A DNA stretch of 64,000 bases from an uncultured Sphingomonadaceae bacterium (GTDB taxonomy: Bacteria; Pseudomonadota; Alphaproteobacteria; Sphingomonadales; Sphingomonadaceae), in the NCBI GenBank assembly GCA_947493215.1, contig CANLQE010000001.1, forward strand, positions 1,923,404 through 1,987,403. Direction: 5' to 3'. The translations under genes were made by a program, and so were the position numbers. Below are positions 18,901 through 31,217 of the stretch, one piece after another. Each line of letters begins with the position of its first letter. The stretch's first letter is position 1. A model generated the notes under the pieces. That model was not told where the DNA came from and searched no databases. It was given only the letters and a program-made list of their open reading frames with translations.

Positions 18901-18997
18901 GGCGCGGTTAGCGGGACTGCTCGCTGTCGTGGGTAGAACCAAGTAAATCGGCTTTTCCGCTGATTTTCGTTAGTTTTCTAAAGAATCACGGCAGAGA

Positions 18998-19312
18998 ATG
19001 GGCCCGGTAAATCTGATGGACGATGATGCTAAGATAGAGGCGCTAAAAAAGCGGATCGATCAGGCTAAGTCGGAAGAAGCAGTCAGATCAGGCAAAACCC
19101 AAAAAGGGGTCGATGATAATTATCGGCTCGGAAATCGGGTTTTGGCAGATTTGATTGCGGGCATTGGTGGCGGTGCATTGGTCGGCTGGGTGCTGGATCA
19201 TTTTATCGGGACTTCGCCTTGGCTTCTTCTGGTTTTCCTGTTTCTGGGGATTATCGTGGCGTTCAGGAATATTATTAAACTCTCAAACGAGAGCGCAAAG
19301 AAGCACAAATGA
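18998..19312 (+). CDS. atpI: ATP synthase-associated protein AtpI/AtpZ
   Basis: 104 residues. The N-terminal third is charged and cytoplasmic; two transmembrane helices follow (about 47-66 and 74-92) with the glycine-rich 'IAGIGGGALVGWVLDHFIGTSPW' signature shared by AtpI/AtpZ proteins. They help assemble the c-ring or carry Mg2+ for the ATP synthase. First gene of the F0 operon; a second in-frame ATG at 19016 is also possible. Confidence 0.85.
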   Translation: MGPVNLMDDDAKIEALKKRIDQAKSEEAVRSGKTQKGVDDNYRLGNRVLADLIAGIGGGALVGWVLDHFIGTSPWLLLVFLFLGIIVAFRNIIKLSNESAKKHK

Positions 19313-19348
19313 CATTTGCGCACCGTTTAGAAAACAGGGGTCCCTTGC

Positions 19349-20131
19349 GTGGCGACTGAAGAAGGTAAAATCGATCCAATGTACCAATTTGAGGTACAGA
19401 CGATTTTCGAGGGATTTTCGTTAGGCGGTCAGCAGATCGCTTTAACCAATAGTGCTGTGTGGATGATGGTTTCTGTCATCGCCCTATGGGCATTCATGCT
19501 GGGAGGTATGAAACGCGAGCTGGTGCCGGGCCGCTGGCAGATGATGGTGGAAGGTTTCACCGGCTTTATCGATAATATGATGGACGCGAATATCGGACCT
19601 GCGGGCCGGAAATACGCACCTTATGTGTTCTCGCTGTTCATGTTCATATTGTTCTCTAACGTGTTGGGCCTTTTGCCAGTCGGCGTTTTAGGGTTGCATC
19701 CCTTCACAGTAACCAGTCATTTGACGGTGACCGGCGTATTGGCGATCTTGAGCTTTTCAATTGTTCTGATTGTCGGCTTTGCCAAGCATAAGCTGCATTT
19801 TTTCTCTCTATTTATACCCGATGGAACGCCGCTGCCGATGATCCCGTTTATCTTCATCGTTGAGCTGTTGTCTTTCTTGGTTCGTCCTTTCAGCCTTGCC
19901 CTTCGGCTATTTGTAGCGATGACGGCGGGTCACATATTGCTGAAGGTTCTGGCGGGCTTTGTTATAAACAGTTCCAATGCGGGCGCCGGCTATGGTGTGC
20001 TTGTCGGAATTCCTAGTTTTGCGCTGATGATCGGCATTAGCGCTCTCGAATTGCTGGTGGCGGTTGTGCAAGCCTATGTGTTTGCATTGCTGACATCGCT
20101 TTACATCAATGATGCAGAGAACTTGCATTGA
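19349..20131 (+). CDS. atpB: ATP synthase F0 subunit a
   Basis: 260 residues with five or six transmembrane helices. The essential arginine that faces the c-ring lies in 'FSLALRLFVAMTAGH' in the C-terminal half. It forms the proton half-channels. Start GTG 19349 gives the family-typical 'xATEEGKIDPMYQFEVQ' N-terminus; an ATG 10 codons later would cut into it. Confidence 0.95.
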   Translation: MATEEGKIDPMYQFEVQTIFEGFSLGGQQIALTNSAVWMMVSVIALWAFMLGGMKRELVPGRWQMMVEGFTGFIDNMMDANIGPAGRKYAPYVFSLFMFILFSNVLGLLPVGVLGLHPFTVTSHLTVTGVLAILSFSIVLIVGFAKHKLHFFSLFIPDGTPLPMIPFIFIVELLSFLVRPFSLALRLFVAMTAGHILLKVLAGFVINSSNAGAGYGVLVGIPSFALMIGISALELLVAVVQAYVFALLTSLYINDAENLH

Positions 20132-20183
20132 TTTGACACAAGACTGAATTTCCAAACGATATTTTTGAACAGGAGTAACTATC

Positions 20184-20411
20184 ATGGACGCAGAAGCAGC
20201 AAAATTATTGGGTGCAGGCCTGGCAGCAATTGGTGCAGGCGTAGCAGCCGTAGGTGTGGGTAACGTATTCGGAAGCTTTTTGGAAAGCGCGCTGCGTAAT
20301 CCATCGGCAGCTGACGGCCAACAGGGCCGTTTGTTCATCGGCTTTGCCGCAGCCGAGCTTTTGGGTCTGCTGGCATTTGTTGTCGCAATGATCCTTATTT
20401 TCGTTGCCTAA
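20184..20411 (+). CDS. atpE: ATP synthase F0 subunit c
   Basis: 75 residues forming a two-helix hairpin. The polar loop is 'RNP' at 38-40 and the proton-carrying carboxylate is Glu58 in 'GFAAAELLGLL'. It is glutamate rather than the aspartate of E. coli, as normal for Alphaproteobacteria. The glycine pattern of the first helix (AGLAAIGAGVAAVGVG) packs the ring. SD 'aggag' lies before the ATG. Confidence 0.97.
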   Translation: MDAEAAKLLGAGLAAIGAGVAAVGVGNVFGSFLESALRNPSAADGQQGRLFIGFAAAELLGLLAFVVAMILIFVA

Positions 20412-20483
20412 TAACTGATGTGAAATGGGTGGGGCGGCTTTTGGGTCGCTCCGCTGTTTCAAAATATTGGAGCCTCTGGTTCA

Positions 20484-20978
20484 ATGCCACAAATTGATCA
20501 AATCGCCGCAACCTATGGATCTCAGATTTTTTGGCTTTTGCTGACTTTCGGGATTACATTTTTTGTCATCGGTTTAGGTATGTTTCCGAAAATTCAGGGC
20601 ACGGTTGATGCTCGGGACAAGCGGATTGCTGACGATCTGGAAGCGGCACGTACTGCCAATGTGACGGCGGATGAACTGGAAGAAAGCTATCGCGTCAAAA
20701 TGGAAAATGACCGTAGTGATGCACAGGCTCTGGTAGAAGCAAGTAAGGCGAAAGCTAACGCCGCTGCCGAGAAGCGCAAGGCCAAGTCTAATGCCGACAT
20801 TGCTGCAAAAGTAGCTGCGGCTGAAGCTGATATTAAGGCACGTGCCGGCGAGGCGTTGAAAGAGATTGAGACTGTCTCAGCCGAAGTCGCGCAAGACATG
20901 GTCGCCAAAATCTCGGGCGCGAAAGTGACCAAGGCAGCAGCCTTGAAAGAAACAAAGGCAGCATTGAAACATGGTTGA
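20484..20978 (+). CDS. atpF': ATP synthase F0 subunit b'
   Basis: 164 residues. One N-terminal membrane helix ('IFWLLLTFGITFFVIGLGMF') then a long Ala/Glu/Lys-rich coiled coil. In this order the first of two b-type genes after atpE encodes b', which pairs with b as the peripheral stalk. It overlaps atpF by 8 bases. Confidence 0.9.
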   Translation: MPQIDQIAATYGSQIFWLLLTFGITFFVIGLGMFPKIQGTVDARDKRIADDLEAARTANVTADELEESYRVKMENDRSDAQALVEASKAKANAAAEKRKAKSNADIAAKVAAAEADIKARAGEALKEIETVSAEVAQDMVAKISGAKVTKAAALKETKAALKHG

Positions 20979-21549
20979 TATGGTTCACCTCTCAGCGGCC
21001 GCCGCTGATATCGCAATGCTGGCCTCTGGCGCTGCAGATGAGCATGTTACACCCTCTGTATTCGGTGTTTTCAATGCGACTGTGTTTGTGTCTTTGTCGA
21101 TGCTGGTCGTTATTGGCTTGGTGCTCTGGAAGAAAGTACCTGCGGCGATCGGTGCATCGCTCGACAAGAAAATCGCTGATATTCGTGAACAACTGGACGA
21201 AGCCAAGAAGCTGCGTGAAGAATCAGAAGAATTGCGGGCGAAATATGAATCGCGTCTGCGGGCTGCCGATGATGAAGCCGCTGAGATATTGGCGCAGGCT
21301 GAGAAAGAGGCTGAGCTGGTCGTCGCTGACGCGAAGAAAGCTACAACTGACCTGATTGCTCGGCGCAAGAAAATGGCGGAAGATAAAATTTCCGCTGCCG
21401 AGCGTTCAGCCATTGCTGAAGTTCGTACAAAAGCAGCTGGCGCGGCAACAATCGCAGCGCAGAATTTGATTGCTGCCAAGCATGATGCGGCTGCGGACAA
21501 GGGTCTGATCGACCAAACGATCAGCGATTTGGGTAGCAAGCTTAACTAA
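20971..21549 (+). CDS. atpF: ATP synthase F0 subunit b
   Basis: 192 residues. Membrane helix at about residues 28-46 preceded by a short periplasmic lead, then an Ala/Glu/Lys-rich coiled coil ('REQLDEAKKLREESEELRAKYESRL'-type heptads). Forms the peripheral stalk with b'. Last gene of the F0 operon: the F1 genes (atpHAGDC) are absent from the window, as expected from the split ATP synthase loci of Alphaproteobacteria. ATG at 20980 is an alternative start. Confidence 0.92.
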   Translation: MVDMVHLSAAAADIAMLASGAADEHVTPSVFGVFNATVFVSLSMLVVIGLVLWKKVPAAIGASLDKKIADIREQLDEAKKLREESEELRAKYESRLRAADDEAAEILAQAEKEAELVVADAKKATTDLIARRKKMAEDKISAAERSAIAEVRTKAAGAATIAAQNLIAAKHDAAADKGLIDQTISDLGSKLN

Positions 21550-21613
21550 ATTATCGCTGCTTAGGAGATATTAGGCGCTGGTAATGATCAGCGCTGACGC
21601 TTAGATATGCGCT

Positions 21614-23530
21614 ATGTCTGGCCCACAATCTCCTGACCGTTTTAACGAAGATAGCGCAACCTATGCCGTTCGCGGCAATGAAACGCCTGACCTTGAAACA
21701 GGCATGGCAGCTATACGTGAAACATTGAACACATTGCCAACTCGGCCCGGCGTCTATCGGATGCAGGATAGCCGCGGCGATGTGCTTTATGTTGGCAAAG
21801 CGCGATCACTGAAAAACCGGGTCGGATCTTATGTCCAGATGAACCGGCTACCGCATCGTTTGTTGCGCATGGTTGCACAAACCCGGTCTATGACCATTGT
21901 GACCACAGGTAGTGAGGCAGAGGCGCTGCTGCTCGAAGCGCAGCTAATCAAGAAATTCCGGCCCGCATATAATGTGCTGCTGCGTGACGATAAGAGTTTC
22001 CCGTTCATCCTGTTACGCGAAGATCATGACTTTCCACGAATCCAGAAGCACCGCGGAGCGCAGAAAACCAAGGGCAAATATTTCGGACCCTTTGCGAGCG
22101 CTGGTTCCGTCAATCAAACACTCAACGCATTGCAAAAGCTATTCCTGCTCCGTTCCTGCACGGACAGCTTCTTCAACAACCGCTCGCGCCCTTGCTTGCT
22201 CTATCAAATCAAGCGCTGTTCGGCCCCTTGCGTGGATCGGATCACCAAAGACGAATATGCTGAATTGGTGGAAGATTCACGGAACTTTCTCTCCGGAAAA
22301 TCCACCGAGGTGCAGAAAAAGCTCGGTGCACAGATGGAAAAGGCAGCTGAGGAACTCGATTTCGAAATGGCCGCCCTCCACCGGGACCGATTAAAGGCTC
22401 TAACCTTCATTCAAGGCAATCAGGCGGTCAATGCAGCCGGTTTGCCAGATGCTGATATATTTGCTTTGGCGGCTAAAGGTTCGACCGTTTGCATACAAGC
22501 CTTTTTCATTCGCGGCGGCCAAAATTGGGGGCATCGCAGCTTCTTCCCCGCCCATACGACCAATGTTGAGATTGAAGAGGTATTCTCCAGCTTCTTGATG
22601 CAATTTTATGATCGGATGCCGCCGCCAAAGCTGGTGTTACTGGATCGCGAACTGCCGGATCAAGCCTTGCTGTCCGAGGCGCTGGGAACGCGTGCCGATT
22701 ATAAAGTGAGCGTGTCCAAGCCACAGCGTGGCGATCGCGTGAAGCTGCTGAAGCAAGCGAGTCGCAATGCAGAAGAGGCGCTTGATCGCCGCTTGGCGGA
22801 ATCCTCTACGCAAGCCAAAATCATGCGCGAGATGATGGATTTACTAGAATTGGAAGCGGTGCCAGATCGCATCGAAATTTACGATAACAGTCATATTCAA
22901 GGAACAAATATGGTTGGCGGTATGGTCGTTGCAGGGCCTGAGGGCTTTCGCAAAAACGCATATCGCAAGTTCAATATTAAAAACCCTGACACCGCCCCTG
23001 GCGATGATTTCGCGATGATGCGCGAAGTGTTGGAGCGGCGCTTTGCACGTGCCCAGAAAGAAGATCCCGATCGGGAAAAGGGCGAATGGCCTGACTTGGT
23101 GCTGATCGACGGCGGCAAAGGCCAGATGAGTGCCGCGAAAGATGCGCTAGCGGAAATTGGGGTGGAAGATGTCAATATGATCGGTGTCTCCAAAGGACCG
23201 GATCGTAATGCTGGGCGTGAGACATTCCACTTCATGGATGGCCGGGAACTGAATCTGCCGATTAACAGCCCTGTACTATTCTATCTCCAGCGTTTGCGCG
23301 ATGAGGCGCACCGGTTCGCTATCGGCGCCCATCGTCAGAAACGCGCCAAAACTGTCGGCCATAGCTCGCTCGATGATGTGCCCGGTATCGGTCCCGCCCG
23401 AAAAAAGGCAATGCTGCTGCATTTTGGAACAGCGCGAGCCGTCAAGAACGCATCGCTCGAAGACCTTCAGGGTGCTCCCGGGGTTTCCGCGACAGTGGCA
23501 CAAAAAGTGTACGACTATTTTCATGGCTGA
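21614..23530 (+). CDS. uvrC: Excinuclease ABC subunit C
   Basis: 638 residues. GIY-YIG nuclease domain at the N-terminus ('RPGVYRMQD...VLYVGKARSLKNRV', about 43-75) for the 3' cut, a UVR/UvrB-binding motif near residue 225-260, an RNase H-like domain for the 5' cut ('IEIYDNSHIQGT', 'DLVLIDGGKGQ'), and a C-terminal (HhH)2 ('LDDVPGIGPARKKAML'). Acts with UvrA and UvrB in nucleotide excision repair. The end overlaps recO by 8 bases. Confidence 0.96.
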   Translation: MSGPQSPDRFNEDSATYAVRGNETPDLETGMAAIRETLNTLPTRPGVYRMQDSRGDVLYVGKARSLKNRVGSYVQMNRLPHRLLRMVAQTRSMTIVTTGSEAEALLLEAQLIKKFRPAYNVLLRDDKSFPFILLREDHDFPRIQKHRGAQKTKGKYFGPFASAGSVNQTLNALQKLFLLRSCTDSFFNNRSRPCLLYQIKRCSAPCVDRITKDEYAELVEDSRNFLSGKSTEVQKKLGAQMEKAAEELDFEMAALHRDRLKALTFIQGNQAVNAAGLPDADIFALAAKGSTVCIQAFFIRGGQNWGHRSFFPAHTTNVEIEEVFSSFLMQFYDRMPPPKLVLLDRELPDQALLSEALGTRADYKVSVSKPQRGDRVKLLKQASRNAEEALDRRLAESSTQAKIMREMMDLLELEAVPDRIEIYDNSHIQGTNMVGGMVVAGPEGFRKNAYRKFNIKNPDTAPGDDFAMMREVLERRFARAQKEDPDREKGEWPDLVLIDGGKGQMSAAKDALAEIGVEDVNMIGVSKGPDRNAGRETFHFMDGRELNLPINSPVLFYLQRLRDEAHRFAIGAHRQKRAKTVGHSSLDDVPGIGPARKKAMLLHFGTARAVKNASLEDLQGAPGVSATVAQKVYDYFHG

Positions 23531-24257
23531 TCTGCGTACCTCTGCGATTATCTGCTCCGTCCGTCAGCATGGTGAGCATGGCGCTGTTGTGCGTTCTCTA
23601 ACACCGAGCAATGGATTGATGGCTGGCTATGTGCGCGGTGCTAGGTCTCGGACGATGCGACCTATATTGATCCCTTCCAATATTGTGCAGGCTGACTATC
23701 GCGCTCGGACGGAAGATCAGCTCGCTTCGATGACGGCTGAGTTGCAGGAAAGCAGGGGGGCTTATCTCGGCGAGCCTTTGGCTAGTTCGGCGTTGGATTG
23801 GGTGACCGCGCTGACCTCAGCAATATTGCCAGAAGAGCAAAGCTATCCGAGGCTTCATAGCGCTCTATCAGCTTTGCTGGACGCGATTTGTGGTGCGCCT
23901 TCTGCCAAGGGTTGGGTGGTGGCTTTGGTACGCTATGAATTGCTGCTTCTATCGGAATTGGGGTTTGGCCTATCGCTCGAGAAATGTGCTGTGACCGGCG
24001 GCACGGAGGACTTGGTCTTTATCAGCCCCAAAAGCGCGACAGCGGTGAGTAAGGGGGCAGGGCAGACTTACAAGGACAAGCTCCTTCCGCTACCGGCTTT
24101 TCTGAAAGAGCCGGACAGCCCCGAATGGGATGAAATTTTTGACGGTTTGAAAGTCACTGGTTTCTTCCTCAAGCGCCATTTTTTCGTGGATCGTCGCAAT
24201 GACGTCATGGCGGCACGCTCGGTTTTGGTGGATCGCCTAAAAAGGGTGGTTGCCTAA
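23523..24257 (+). CDS. recO: DNA repair protein RecO
   Basis: 244 residues from ATG 23523, which lies within the last codons of uvrC. N-terminal OB-fold begins 'AIICSVRQHGEHGAVVRSLTP' and 'GYVRGARSR', typical of RecO; the helical part contains 'RYELLLLSELGFGLSLEKCAVTGG'. RecO helps RecR load RecA onto SSB-coated DNA gaps. The zinc-binding Cys set of some RecO proteins is not complete here. The frame is open farther upstream inside uvrC, but that is not a real start. Confidence 0.93.
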   Translation: MADLRTSAIICSVRQHGEHGAVVRSLTPSNGLMAGYVRGARSRTMRPILIPSNIVQADYRARTEDQLASMTAELQESRGAYLGEPLASSALDWVTALTSAILPEEQSYPRLHSALSALLDAICGAPSAKGWVVALVRYELLLLSELGFGLSLEKCAVTGGTEDLVFISPKSATAVSKGAGQTYKDKLLPLPAFLKEPDSPEWDEIFDGLKVTGFFLKRHFFVDRRNDVMAARSVLVDRLKRVVA

Positions 24258-24304
24258 TCGCCATTAGCGCGGCAGGAATGCGCGCAAACTTCTAAGGAAA
24301 AATA

Positions 24305-25354
24305 ATGCATATTGCGGTGCTCGCCGGGGACGGCATTGGTCAGGAAATCATGGTGGAAGCCGTGCGCGTATTGGATGCGTTGAACTTGCCTGATTTGCGG
24401 TTGGATCATGCAGATGTGGGCGGTGTGGCGTATAAGAACCATGGTCATCCGCTGCCGCCCGCAACGCTGGATCTGGCCAAGACGGCGGATGCGGTTTTAT
24501 TTGGCGCAGTGGGTGATCCCGATTGTGACAATCTCGATCGTCATTTGCGCCCGGAACAGGCGGTACTTGGCCTGCGCAAGGAAATGCAGACATTTGCCAA
24601 TTTGCGGCCTGCGAAAGCCTTTGCTGGACTTGAAAATCTCTCGGCGCTGAAGCCTGACATCGCAGGGGCGATTGACCTGTTGATCTTGCGCGAATTAACC
24701 GGCGATATCTATTTTGGCGAGAAGGGCCAGCGGAAGACCGATGCCGGTTTGCGTGAAGGCTATGATGTCATGGCCTATGATGAGGAAGAAATTGCTCGCA
24801 TCGCGCACGTCGCTTTTAAGGCGGCTCAGAGTCGCCGGAAAAAGCTATGTTCGGTGGATAAGGCCAATGTATTGCAAACCTCCGTATTGTGGCGGGAAGT
24901 TGTGAATGAGGTCGCGTCCGACTATCCGGATGTTGAACTGAGTCATATGTATGTCGACAACGCTGCGATGCAACTGGTGCGTAATCCGGGGCAGTTTGAC
25001 GTGATGCTGACGGGTAATATTTTTGGCGATATTCTCTCCGACCAAGCCAGCATGTGTGTCGGGTCGATCGGTCTGCTTGCATCGGCATCCGTGGGTACCG
25101 GGACCAAGGGACTTTTTGAACCAATCCACGGCAGCGCGCCAGATATTGCAGGGCAGGGCATAGCCAATCCCTCGGCCATGATATTATCCGCTGCGATGAT
25201 GCTGCGGCATAGTTTTGGCATGGAGAGCGAAGCAGTTCGTATTGAGCAGGCCGTGGCAACGGTTCTGCAACAGGGCATATTGGGGCATGATCTTGGTGGT
25301 AGTGCCTCCACACAGGAAATTGGCGATGCTGTCGTCGCGCAGCTTGCCAGTTAA
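24305..25354 (+). CDS. leuB: 3-isopropylmalate dehydrogenase
   Basis: 349 residues. Oxidises and decarboxylates 3-isopropylmalate to 2-ketoisocaproate in leucine synthesis. N-terminal '[15 protein letters not shown]', substrate arginine/lysine motif '[12 protein letters not shown]', metal site '[16 protein letters not shown]', 'NIFGDILSD' and nucleotide loop '[17 protein letters not shown]' are all present. 'aaggaa' precedes the ATG. leuC and leuD are not adjacent. Confidence 0.96.
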   Translation: MHIAVLAGDGIGQEIMVEAVRVLDALNLPDLRLDHADVGGVAYKNHGHPLPPATLDLAKTADAVLFGAVGDPDCDNLDRHLRPEQAVLGLRKEMQTFANLRPAKAFAGLENLSALKPDIAGAIDLLILRELTGDIYFGEKGQRKTDAGLREGYDVMAYDEEEIARIAHVAFKAAQSRRKKLCSVDKANVLQTSVLWREVVNEVASDYPDVELSHMYVDNAAMQLVRNPGQFDVMLTGNIFGDILSDQASMCVGSIGLLASASVGTGTKGLFEPIHGSAPDIAGQGIANPSAMILSAAMMLRHSFGMESEAVRIEQAVATVLQQGILGHDLGGSASTQEIGDAVVAQLAS

Positions 25355-25378
25355 GCGCTGATCGGCTTAGGAAAAGAT

Positions 25379-26587
25379 ATGAAAAGAGATACCGGCCAGA
25401 ATCGAGAGATTACGAAGAAGTGGCGTCCCGCGACAAAAGCCATTCGCAGCGGCACTATGCGCAGTGAGTTTGGCGAGACATCAGAGGCCCTGTTCCTGAC
25501 CTCTGGTTATACTTATGACTGCGCCGAGGATGCCGCCGCCCGTTTTAGCGGCGAGCAACCGGGCATGACTTATAGCCGCCTGCAAAACCCGACGGTGCAA
25601 ATGCTGGAAGAACGAATTGCGATAATGGAAGGCTCAGAGGCTTGCCGTGCCACGGCGTCCGGTATGGCGGCGATGACGGCGGCTTTGCTGTGCCAGTTGC
25701 AAGCGGGTGATCACGTGGTCGCAAGCCGCGCTCTGTTTGGTTCTTGTCGCTGGCTAACCGACACGCTGTTGCCGAAATTTGGAATCGAAACCACAGTTAT
25801 CGATGGTCGTGACATCGAAAATTGGGAGCAAGCGATTACGCCCAAGACCAAGGTGTTTTTCTTTGAAACACCAGCAAACCCGACCATGGACGTTATTGAT
25901 CTGCGTTCTGTTTGCGATCTGGCACGTGCGAAGGGTATTACGAGCGTTGTCGATAATGCTTTTGCCACCAATGTTCTGCAACGGCCGATGGAATTTGGTG
26001 CCGATGTGGTCGCCTATAGCGCGACAAAAATGATGGACGGGCAGGGGCGTGTGTTGGCCGGTGCTGTATGCGGTACAGAGGAGTTTATTGAGGAAACTTT
26101 ACTAGCCTTCACCCGCAACACGGGGCCCACGCTTAGCGCTTTCAATGCTTGGGTTGTATTGAAAGGACTCGAGACCCTTGACCTACGCATCCGCAAACAG
26201 AGCAATAATGCCATAGAAGTGGGCAAGTTTTTAGAGCAGCGGGTAGAGAAAATATTGTATCCGGGCCTGCCCAGTCATCCGCAACATAATCTGGCGATGA
26301 GCCAGATGGAAGCAGCTGGTCCGATCTTCTCCCTCTATGTCGGCGGAGGACGGAAACAAGCGCATGGACTGCTTAATGCATTGAATCTCATAGATATTTC
26401 AAATAATATTGGTGATAGTCGTTCGCTTATGTGTCATCCCGCATCAACCACTCATCATGGTCTGGGTGAAGAAGCGCGATTGGAAATTGGGATTACGGAG
26501 GACATGTTGCGGATCAACGTTGGGCTGGAAGACCCGGTCGATTTGATCGAAGATTTGGATCAAGCCCTTTCGTCCCAGGGTCTTTGA
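25379..26587 (+). CDS. metZ: O-succinylhomoserine sulfhydrylase
   Basis: 402 residues, Cys/Met-metabolism PLP family. Converts O-succinylhomoserine and sulfide to homocysteine in methionine synthesis. PLP lysine lies in 'AYSATKMMDGQGRVL'; 'TYSRLQNPTVQMLEERI' and 'FFETPANPTMD' are also typical. The N-terminal 'KWRPATKAIRSGTMRSEFGETSEALFLTSGY' pattern favours MetZ over MetB or MetY. It is 24 bases after leuB. Confidence 0.93.
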   Translation: MKRDTGQNREITKKWRPATKAIRSGTMRSEFGETSEALFLTSGYTYDCAEDAAARFSGEQPGMTYSRLQNPTVQMLEERIAIMEGSEACRATASGMAAMTAALLCQLQAGDHVVASRALFGSCRWLTDTLLPKFGIETTVIDGRDIENWEQAITPKTKVFFFETPANPTMDVIDLRSVCDLARAKGITSVVDNAFATNVLQRPMEFGADVVAYSATKMMDGQGRVLAGAVCGTEEFIEETLLAFTRNTGPTLSAFNAWVVLKGLETLDLRIRKQSNNAIEVGKFLEQRVEKILYPGLPSHPQHNLAMSQMEAAGPIFSLYVGGGRKQAHGLLNALNLIDISNNIGDSRSLMCHPASTTHHGLGEEARLEIGITEDMLRINVGLEDPVDLIEDLDQALSSQGL

Positions 26588-26599
26588 CGCTATCACATA

Positions 26600-27004
26600 A
26601 TGATGATGCAGGCGTTCTTCCCTTTTTCAGAAACCACCGACGGCGTGACCGTGCGCGTGTCCGTTACATTCCTGCCGGAACAATCCGACATTGATGGCCT
26701 TCGCTGGTTTTGGGCCTATCATATTCGCATTGAAAATGAGCGGGATAGCGCAGTTCAACTGCTGACCCGACATTGGCGAATTTCGGATGCGCGCGGTGGA
26801 TTGCACAAGGTCGATGGCGATGGCGTTATCGGCGAACAACCGATCATCCAACCGGGCAAGTCCCATGACTATGTTTCTGGCTGTCCGCTTAACACCCCTA
26901 GCGGTGCGATGGCCGGACATTTCGTGTTTGCCGGCGTGGAGCCAGATGCGTTTGAAGTCCGCATCCCGCATTTCCCTCTCACTGCACCCACTGTAGAGCA
27001 ATGA
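26600..27004 (+). CDS. apaG: ApaG family protein
   Basis: 134 residues, single fibronectin-III-like beta domain. Conserved 'FWAYHIRIEN', 'LLTRHWRISDA' and 'GEQPIIQPGKSHDYVSGCPLNTPSG' identify ApaG (CorD), whose role is uncertain (linked to Co2+/Mg2+ and diadenosine tetraphosphate levels in enterobacteria). Starts 12 bases after metZ and overlaps the LysR gene by 4 bases. Confidence 0.93.
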   Translation: MMMQAFFPFSETTDGVTVRVSVTFLPEQSDIDGLRWFWAYHIRIENERDSAVQLLTRHWRISDARGGLHKVDGDGVIGEQPIIQPGKSHDYVSGCPLNTPSGAMAGHFVFAGVEPDAFEVRIPHFPLTAPTVEQ

Positions 27005-27795
27005 AGCGCACTCATTTGCCGCTGAATGGGCTTCGTGTGCTCGATGCCGCAGCGCGACATCTCAGCTTTACGCGTGCGGCGGATGAACTGGCGGTGACGC
27101 CTGCCGCTGTTGGACAACAGATCAGGGCGCTGGAGGATATGCTGGGTGTTGTCATGTTCCGGCGCACACCGAAGGGATTGGAGCTAACGGATGAGGCCGC
27201 CGCTGGTCTGGACGCGCTGCGATCAGGCTTTCTCGAATTTGAAGATGCTGTCCGGGCGATGCAGGCCGGACAATCATCACATAAACTTACTATTGCTGCC
27301 CCTCGTGATTTGACCGCAAAATGGCTAAACGAAAAACTGGCACAATTCTCGACAAACAATCCAGACGTGAGCTTTGCCCTTGTCGCTTCAGAAGGCGGGG
27401 CGGACTTTACCGAAGCGAATCTGGATGTCGCAATCGGCCTGACGGATGGCCCCGGCGACAATGAAGGCGTTATCATTGGCAACACGATGTTCGTCAAAGT
27501 AGCCGCTCCGGGCGGCAAGGCTGGCCAGAAAATTGATTGGCCCGGTTGCCCGATTTCGGAAGGCGAAGAAACGTTGATGAGGGTGGCCGATGGCGGTTTA
27601 GCAATTGAAGCTGCAGCCAATGGTTTCGGCCACGCATGGGTTCCTAAAATGCTTGTTCAGCAAGACTTGCAGGAAGGTCGCGTGGAAGTCATCGGGGAAG
27701 ATAGCAAATCCTCGCGGGGCTACTGGCTGGTCGCGCCGTTACCGCAATGGCGGCAGAAAAAGGTCAAGGCTTTAGTCGCTGCATTGTCTGAATAA
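27001..27795 (+). CDS. LysR family transcriptional regulator
   Basis: 264 residues. N-terminal winged HTH 'LRVLDAAARHLSFTRAADELAVTPAAVGQQIRALE' is of the GcvA/AmpR sub-type. The effector domain is somewhat short (family ~295-300), with the last beta-strand pair reduced. ATG overlaps the apaG stop as ATGA, so it is co-translated with apaG and not divergent from a target gene as many LysR regulators are; its target is unknown. Confidence 0.88.
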   Translation: MKRTHLPLNGLRVLDAAARHLSFTRAADELAVTPAAVGQQIRALEDMLGVVMFRRTPKGLELTDEAAAGLDALRSGFLEFEDAVRAMQAGQSSHKLTIAAPRDLTAKWLNEKLAQFSTNNPDVSFALVASEGGADFTEANLDVAIGLTDGPGDNEGVIIGNTMFVKVAAPGGKAGQKIDWPGCPISEGEETLMRVADGGLAIEAAANGFGHAWVPKMLVQQDLQEGRVEVIGEDSKSSRGYWLVAPLPQWRQKKVKALVAALSE

Positions 27796-27815
27796 CCGGA
27801 ATGTAAATCCAAAAT

Positions 27816-31149
<3,334 letters not shown>

Positions 31150-31156
31150 TCAGACT

Positions 31157-31183
31157 GGCAAGAGGCTTATTGGGCCTCTTGCC
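31157..31183 (-). repeat. Perfect 10-base inverted repeat between gcrA and parE
   Basis: Arms GGCAAGAGGC (31157-31166) and GCCTCTTGCC (31174-31183) around a 7-base loop. It lies after the gcrA stop and before the parE start. There is no T-run on either side, so it is a weak terminator at best; it may instead be an operator or mRNA-stabilising hairpin. Confidence 0.55.
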
Positions 31184-31217
31184 AAATGGTCTGTAAAATA
31201 TTGCCTTATTGGCTGAT

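Noticed and set aside
20985-21539. 184-codon Ala/Ser-rich frame opposite atpF
   Set aside because: Caused by the coiled-coil codon pattern of the b subunit; not a gene.
31157-31183. Inverted repeat after gcrA considered as a terminator
   Set aside because: Perfect stem but no T-run on either strand, so kept only as a repeat.
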